Source: an uncultured Chloroflexota bacterium (GTDB lineage Bacteria > Chloroflexota > Anaerolineae > Anaerolineales > Anaerolineaceae). From it: a stretch of 64,000 nucleotides of DNA. Where the stretch lies: contig CADACE010000014.1 of assembly GCA_902786265.1 (NCBI GenBank), forward strand, positions 32,577 to 96,576. Direction: 5' to 3'. The notes below the pieces were generated by a model. That model was not told the DNA's origin. It searched no databases and saw nothing but the letters and a program-made list of their open reading frames with translations. How positions within the stretch are numbered: the stretch's first letter is position 1; every line of letters starts with the position of its first letter. Made by a program: the position numbers and the translations under genes. Below are positions 59,768 through 64,000 of this stretch, one piece after another.

Positions 59768-60538
59768 TCAGAAGCCGCTGCCTCCGCCGCCTCCGCAGCT
59801 GCTTCCTCCTCCACAGCTGCCTCCGCCTCCCCCGCTGCAACTGCCGCAGCTGCTGCTGGATCCGACGTAGTGTTTCTCCTGGTGAACAAGCTTTTTATTC
59901 TTGGGGCTTACAGCAATCGCGGTGACGACAGCCGGCAGGACAAGCGGTGCGGCAGCACTGAGCTTCCATTCACCGTAGACGATCCGGATAGCGATCAGCA
60001 GCGCTAACGCGGCGGCAAACAGGAAACTGCAGATATACCGCATGGGCGAGAGGACACGGCCTCCCTTCGCGAGTGTATTGATCTGAGAGAAAGCCTCCGC
60101 GGCGCACTCATAGTACTGTGCTTTCGTGGCTCTTCCGGCGACATTGTTTGTGATGGTATAGGCGGCATTTATGCTGACGATCCGCAGAAGATCGCCGCGT
60201 GACTGGAGCCACAGCTGACGTGTTCCCATATTGATATGCAGCGACGTACAGGAAAAATTGACATTTCTTGATACATTTTGATCAAGATACTCCCGCGCCA
60301 GGCTCTCTTCGGAACGGAATGTAGCCCGGAGGGTGCGGAATACGACCGTACCGTATTTTGTGAGCGGCATCATTTGTTCGACCAGCCTGTTTATCTCGGT
60401 AGTGGTCAGCAGGTTGATTTCATCGTCAATAATGACTTTATACGGGGAAGTCAATCCGTCCACTACCCTTTTCGCCTCAGCGGAAGCGGCAGAGAACAGG
60501 ATGATAACCATGAGCAAAAACAGCAGACCGCGTTTCAT
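59768..60538 (-). CDS. Membrane TPM-domain protein with Cys/Gly/Ser tail
   Basis: 256 residues from ATG 60538, which overlaps the stop of the upstream gene (ATGA) and follows AAGGAGG. A signal peptide (MKRGLLFLLMVIILFSAASA) is followed by a TPM-type domain (VIIDDEINLLTTTEINRLVEQM through TKAQYYECAAEAF), two membrane helices and a short basic segment. The last ~28 residues are SSSSCGSCSGGGGG-type sequence with four cysteines, ending GGGGGSGF. TPM proteins often end in Gly/Ser tails, but repeated Cys there is unusual. With a radical SAM gene next door the tail may be modified. Confidence 0.82.
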   Translation of the reverse strand: MKRGLLFLLMVIILFSAASAEAKRVVDGLTSPYKVIIDDEINLLTTTEINRLVEQMMPLTKYGTVVFRTLRATFRSEESLAREYLDQNVSRNVNFSCTSLHINMGTRQLWLQSRGDLLRIVSINAAYTITNNVAGRATKAQYYECAAEAFSQINTLAKGGRVLSPMRYICSFLFAAALALLIAIRIVYGEWKLSAAAPLVLPAVVTAIAVSPKNKKLVHQEKHYVGSSSSCGSCSGGGGGSCGGGSSCGGGGGSGF

Positions 60539-62193
60539 AATTCTGCCTCCTTTCCGAGGATCGGTACAGGACGGGTAACAAACTCGTTGTTGATCCGGTT
60601 CAGCATTACCAGATTGCAGATCAGCAAAATGAGCATCGCGATGCTGAGAGTGTAGCACCAGATCCCGACGGCAGGTATCGGTAATACCGTGACGATGATG
60701 CCGGCAGCGGTCAGAACCTTCATGGCGATTAATATCCCTTCGGGTATCTTTGATGCCTTCTTTCGGTCATCATCCACAGGAGATTTGGGATAGTTATAGT
60801 TCATGCGTAAAAGCATGATGAACACAATAAGCAAAACAGCCGGTCCCATGATTCCCCTGTCCGAGATCAGATTCCCGGTAATCTCACTTACAGAAAAGAC
60901 TACTTGAATCATGAAGACAAAAAATAAAAAAAGGAAACAAATCGTGAAGGTGACCCACTTCATGGTGTTATCTTTTTTTGTATTCAGGATATCTACCCCG
61001 GCTTCTTTTTTTGTGAGCGGTTTATCTGCGCCCGGACTCATATTCTTCATATGACGGGTAGGATCTACATCATGCTGCCGCCGGGTCAGGATCTCATCCA
61101 TACGCGGCATGATATGTTTCATTCCCACAACGGAGAGGACCCCGCATAAAGCGAGTACCATGTTAGGCCGCAGCACAATGTAGCGTGTCGCCAGGAGCAG
61201 TGCAGCGAAGATCACGCAGAACAAAGCGGCAGTGACCAGTGAAAAACTGCGCCCGTTGATCGGCGGTTCGCAGACGATGGTCCCGTCATAGCCATTGATG
61301 GCAGTGTAGAGGACACGGTCTCCCCGGCGGCTGGTCAGCAGCCACACAGGCATCAGGGTAAGCTCTGCGGTGGTTTCCCTGTTTTCCGGAAGAGGACAGC
61401 TGCCGGTTGTACCGCTTCGGTCTGAAAAAGACTTATCAAGCTGATCCTGGGCGATCGCTTCAAGTGCTGTCTTGTATATGGCATCCGAGACGTCGGGTGT
61501 TTCGGCATACAATCCGCATAAATATGCTGGATGGAATTTTGCGGGGGTCATGTTTGAAAAGTTGAAGCGGAGCTTCTGCGCGGTCTCATCTTCAAAGGCA
61601 CTTGAGGCATCATAGAGTAAACTGGATACGGTAATGTCAGAATACACATCATATGAGTAGGAATCCGCGTATTGGTAATCCTTTTCGATATAAGTTCTGC
61701 TGCCGGTGCCTTCACTATTGCCTTTTGCCGTGAAATTATAACGCCAGAAGGGAATATAAATCGGACGGAAGTGGTCCGTGATTTTCTGATCAGACAGTTC
61801 ATTGGGCGCGAAACGGAAAGAACGCAGATGAGTGAGGTAGATTTCCATGCATTCATCCCGGGTAATGCGGAACGGGACGATGGTATCCGGGCGGCGCATG
61901 CGGGTCATGCGGGCGTTGAGAACCACGTCGGAACCGCAGTAGCTGCAAAAGCTTGTCGCCGCACCGTCCGCGGAATGGATTGAAGCGCCGCAGGAAGGAC
62001 ATACAAATTCCACAGTGTCGAATTCTTTGATATCAACCTCTTTGCTCGGATCTTTGAAATCAGTCACCATACTGTGTTTGCCGCAGCTGTCGCAGACCAT
62101 ACAGCGGGCATTGATATCATACCGCATGGGACTGCCGCAGCCGGGACAGCTGAAAACATAAGCTTTTAGGATTTTGGGATAGTTTTCTTCCAT
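60535..62193 (-). CDS. Zinc-ribbon membrane protein
   Basis: 552 residues. Two zinc ribbons open the protein: CPGCGSPMRYDINARCMVCDSCG and CPSCGASIHSADGAATSFCSYCG. A soluble middle with IPFWRYNFTAKG and an AELTLMPVWLLTSRRGDRVLYTAINGYDGTIV block is followed by about six hydrophobic segments. This kind of protein (TFIIB-type ribbon, large domain, membrane tail) is often coded beside TPM proteins. First gene of the operon. Start ATG 62193 behind GGGGGAGGAC. Confidence 0.8.
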   Translation of the reverse strand: MEENYPKILKAYVFSCPGCGSPMRYDINARCMVCDSCGKHSMVTDFKDPSKEVDIKEFDTVEFVCPSCGASIHSADGAATSFCSYCGSDVVLNARMTRMRRPDTIVPFRITRDECMEIYLTHLRSFRFAPNELSDQKITDHFRPIYIPFWRYNFTAKGNSEGTGSRTYIEKDYQYADSYSYDVYSDITVSSLLYDASSAFEDETAQKLRFNFSNMTPAKFHPAYLCGLYAETPDVSDAIYKTALEAIAQDQLDKSFSDRSGTTGSCPLPENRETTAELTLMPVWLLTSRRGDRVLYTAINGYDGTIVCEPPINGRSFSLVTAALFCVIFAALLLATRYIVLRPNMVLALCGVLSVVGMKHIMPRMDEILTRRQHDVDPTRHMKNMSPGADKPLTKKEAGVDILNTKKDNTMKWVTFTICFLFLFFVFMIQVVFSVSEITGNLISDRGIMGPAVLLIVFIMLLRMNYNYPKSPVDDDRKKASKIPEGILIAMKVLTAAGIIVTVLPIPAVGIWCYTLSIAMLILLICNLVMLNRINNEFVTRPVPILGKEAEL

Positions 62194-62232
62194 ATTTTGT
62201 CCTCCCCCGTGAGAAATTGATGCTCTTATCTG

Positions 62233-62238
62233 ATTATA
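62233..62238 (-). promoter_or_regulatory. Candidate -10 of the zinc-ribbon operon
   Basis: TATAAT on the minus strand (complement of 62233-62238), 40 bp before the first gene of the operon, within a TATAGTATAAT stretch. The -35 region is not clear. Confidence 0.45.
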
Positions 62239-62318
62239 CTATAATTTTCTCAAGAGGTTCATACCCTTCCGCTCCGAAAACCGGCTGCCGGGGATGGGTA
62301 GGAAATGCGGAAAGAAGG

Positions 62319-62545
62319 TACATCGGCACCTGATCGCAGGATGAGCATAAACGGGGACGGTATCCGACGAAGGAGGGAACTGTTCCCATAATTTAAGAAG
62401 CACGTCGTGGTCGGCTCTCTCGGTGCCGCTGCAAGGCAGCGCAGCTCCTGCTCTGCATAAAAATCGGGCGCAGCTCGTACCTTACAGAGCAGGTAAACCG
62501 CACTCCCGTGGGTCTTTGAGTGTAAACTAAACAACTCCCCATTAG
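62319..62545. repeat. Non-coding repeat unit A
   Basis: First of two diverged copies filling the 62194-62892 gap. Landmarks in order: GGTACATCGGCACCTGAT, CGCAGGATGAG, a hairpin CCTGCTCTG (62447-62455) with CAGAGCAGG (62485-62493), and TCCCCATTAG. Unit B carries the same landmarks. The open frame on the minus strand across this region runs through the stems and is not convincing. Confidence 0.65.
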
Positions 62546-62570
62546 ATACGGCGATGGGTAGTGGGGAAAA

Positions 62571-62894
62571 GGTACATCGGCACCTGATACAAGTGTCCCG
62601 CAGCGGAGCAGGGACACTTGTATCAGGTGCCTGTGTACCGCCCCCAATCGCAGGATGAGACCTGTCCTGAAGTTGTGGTGAGGTGCCGTGGGATCGTTTC
62701 TCTCCGGCGCGCGTCAGCGTGTCCGGGAGAAATGATCCCCTCCGGCGCCGTCCCCGCCCAAATAAGCGCTCATCCAGAGAACACGGGGGGGCGTAGCTCC
62801 CGCTCTGAATCTGATCTGACGAAGTCCGCACCTTACAGAGCGGGTCTTTCACAGTTCCGCTGAGGCGAAACCGTTCCCATCTCCCGTCCCCATT
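62571..62894. repeat. Non-coding repeat unit B with inserted hairpin
   Basis: Second copy. Between the landmarks GGCACCTGAT and CGCAGGATGAG, contiguous in unit A, it carries an extra hairpin with a perfect 21-bp stem (62579-62599 with 62611-62631) and an outer GGTACA/TGTACC pair. A second stem, 62690-62707 with 62722-62739 (GGGATC.. / ..GATCCC), lies further on. The third, CCCGCTCTG (62799-62807) with CAGAGCGGG (62836-62844), matches the unit A hairpin with a paired base change. Confidence 0.65.
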
Positions 62895-63999
62895 AGCCAT
62901 CAAGCTGAGCGAGGATTCTGCGCATATCGGCGGCCTGTTCGGGGTAGATCTCGGCGAAGGCAGGGTCGTGGGCAAGGTAAACGATCTCATCCGTGGTAAA
63001 GATGACTCTGCCATCCTCGTTATCCGCGCTGCGCGCGAAAGCATGACGCAGGACCTCCAGATAAAATGGACCATCCATACCTCCGGGTGAGAGCCCCGGC
63101 GGATCATCCCCCGACTGCCCGGTTTCGTGTATCAGTTCACCCCCGCCGGGATCATTCCCGGGCACATCATTCAAATCACCGGACGTTGGATCCGGCTCCG
63201 GGAAGCTGCCGGGCGATTCTTCGTGTACCGTACTTTCTGATTTGTTCCCGATCTCTTCGCTTTGTCCGATCGGGGCTTCCGAATCGTTCGTTATTCCGGA
63301 AGTCCCAGTTTCAGAGTTCACAATTTCGCATTCCGAATCAGGTAATGATTCCGCATTCCGCATTCCGAATTCCGAATCGGATTTTGCTTCCGGATTGCCC
63401 GCTTCCGCTTCCTCCGTTCGGGTTTCCGGATCATCCGTTGTCCCGGAATTTTCTGCTTCAGAAGTCTTCTCTTCCGGTTCCGATATACGGTCTTCGGAGT
63501 TCACAATTCCTGATTCCGCATTCCGATTTCTGCATTCCGAATTAGTTAACGATTCCGCATTCCGAATTCCGCATTCCGCATTGGACAAAGTTCCGAGGGC
63601 ATTTCTGCGGCTGCCGACAGGGCTCTTCGACCCGTCCAGCGAAGTAAGCGCATGCGGCGCGGCAAGCGCCGCCGGTTCAAACAGCGCGGCAACATCCGGA
63701 AGCGCATGCCCATGATTCGAAGCAGACTGTGAATCAGGTAATGATTCCGCCTTCCGCCTTCCGAATTCCGAATTTTCTGAACCCTGAATCCTAAATCCTG
63801 AATCCTCACTGATCCCTGATCCCCGGCCCCTGGCCCCTGACGCGAGTTTGTCCCGCGTTTTGTACAGCCGCAGCAGCAGGTTCGTCCAACTCAGCTGGTT
63901 GATGAGCAGACGTTCGCTGATCTCCGGATGGGACTTTGCCGTCTGGATCACGCCGAGATAGCTCTTGCGGAAATGGTAAGAAGAGACGCTGATGAGCTC
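62893..63999 (-). CDS. Hypothetical protein with heptamer-encoded low-complexity middle (5' end outside window)
   Basis: Open to the window edge; a GTG at 63951 is unlikely to be the true start because the frame upstream reads ELISVSSYHFRKSYLG without interruption. The N-terminal ~65 residues (KSHPEISERLLINQLSWTNLLLRLYKTRDKL) and the C-terminal ~60 (YLEVLRHAFARSADNEDGRV to MRRILAQLDG) look like ordinary protein. The middle is Glu/Ser/Asn-rich, made from ATTCCGN repeats. I do not recognise the family. The C-terminal part resembles a small helical domain and the gene ends against repeat unit B. Confidence 0.6.
   Translation of the reverse strand, partial: ELISVSSYHFRKSYLGVIQTAKSHPEISERLLINQLSWTNLLLRLYKTRDKLASGARGRGSGISEDSGFRIQGSENSEFGRRKAESLPDSQSASNHGHALPDVAALFEPAALAAPHALTSLDGSKSPVGSRRNALGTLSNAECGIRNAESLTNSECRNRNAESGIVNSEDRISEPEEKTSEAENSGTTDDPETRTEEAEAGNPEAKSDSEFGMRNAESLPDSECEIVNSETGTSGITNDSEAPIGQSEEIGNKSESTVHEESPGSFPEPDPTSGDLNDVPGNDPGGGELIHETGQSGDDPPGLSPGGMDGPFYLEVLRHAFARSADNEDGRVIFTTDEIVYLAHDPAFAEIYPEQAADMRRILAQLDG
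63295..63790. repeat. Heptanucleotide (ATTCCGM) repeat blocks inside a gene
   Basis: Three blocks (about 63325-63400, 63495-63590, 63731-63790) are built of seven-base units ATTCCGC and ATTCCGA. An exact 20-bp direct repeat, GAATCAGGTAATGATTCCGC, occurs at 63335 and 63731. Because seven is not a multiple of three, each unit shifts the codon phase, giving Asn-Ser-Glu / Met-Arg-Asn-Ala-Glu text on the coding strand. Confidence 0.8.
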
Positions 64000-64000
64000 C

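Noticed and set aside
62259..63107. A 282-aa minus-strand gene across the palindrome region
   Set aside because: It runs through several long hairpins and the duplicated unit, has an Arg/Pro/Ser-rich text without any domain, and overlaps the better-supported frame at 62893-63999.

Overview
This window looks like the chromosome of a strictly anaerobic, amino-acid-fermenting bacterium of moderate GC content. The evidence is a ferredoxin-dependent indolepyruvate oxidoreductase, an ADP-forming acyl-CoA synthetase, carbamate kinase, radical SAM and flavoredoxin-type proteins, and strong AGGAGG-like ribosome binding sites. The phylum cannot be fixed from the sequence; clostridial Bacillota, Chloroflexota (Anaerolineae) and Synergistota all remain possible. 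No rRNA, tRNA or CRISPR array was seen.

Layout. 1-8.4 kb is accessory DNA: the 3' part of a large Pro/Thr-repeat protein, a YbjN/secretion-chaperone-like protein, a bactofilin-like membrane protein, a three-gene DUF3791/DUF3990 module resembling a toxin-antitoxin system, a methyltransferase, a MORN-repeat protein and a RES-domain protein. 8.4-22.4 kb is a defence island: a type IC restriction-modification system (hsdM, hsdS, hsdR) with a REP-associated tyrosine transposase (RAYT) between hsdS and hsdR, followed by a converging pair that encodes a SIR2-domain protein and a membrane TrkA-N/RyR-like protein. At least 13 full copies of a 62-63 bp two-level palindrome plus several half copies punctuate this island, and I found none elsewhere except one diverged look-alike at 51.7 kb. 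Several genes end on a TGA that belongs to a palindrome.

22.4-28.7 kb holds ordinary small enzymes, an HxlR regulator with its divergent flavoredoxin target, and an MgtA-type P-type ATPase with a promoter-terminator leader. 29-55.3 kb is a long catabolic region. It contains a dihydroorotase/allantoinase-like hydrolase, aspartate carbamoyltransferase, glutamate dehydrogenase and carbamate kinase; a cytosolic family-5 solute-binding protein facing a MocR regulator; a PPC/DUF296 protein, RidA, a PhzF-like protein and two creatinase-fold proteins with degenerate metal sites; an iorAB-racemase-aminotransferase-acyl-CoA synthetase-VOC-PPC operon; and a complete branched-chain-type ABC transporter. 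Read together, imported amino acids or N-carbamoyl/hydantoin-like compounds would be ring-opened or transaminated, oxidised to acyl-CoA by IorAB, and converted to acids with ATP made by the ADP-forming synthetase and by carbamate kinase, while glutamate dehydrogenase recycles the amino acceptor. An identical spaced palindrome (GTCATA-N7-TATGAC) lies in front of two of these transcription units, which suggests a shared regulator.

55.3-64 kb carries a MATE exporter, an amino-acid racemase, an acetyltransferase and a tight three-gene operon of zinc-ribbon membrane protein, TPM-domain protein with a Cys/Gly tail, and radical SAM/SPASM enzyme. It ends in a duplicated, palindrome-rich non-coding unit and a partial gene whose middle is built from heptanucleotide repeats.
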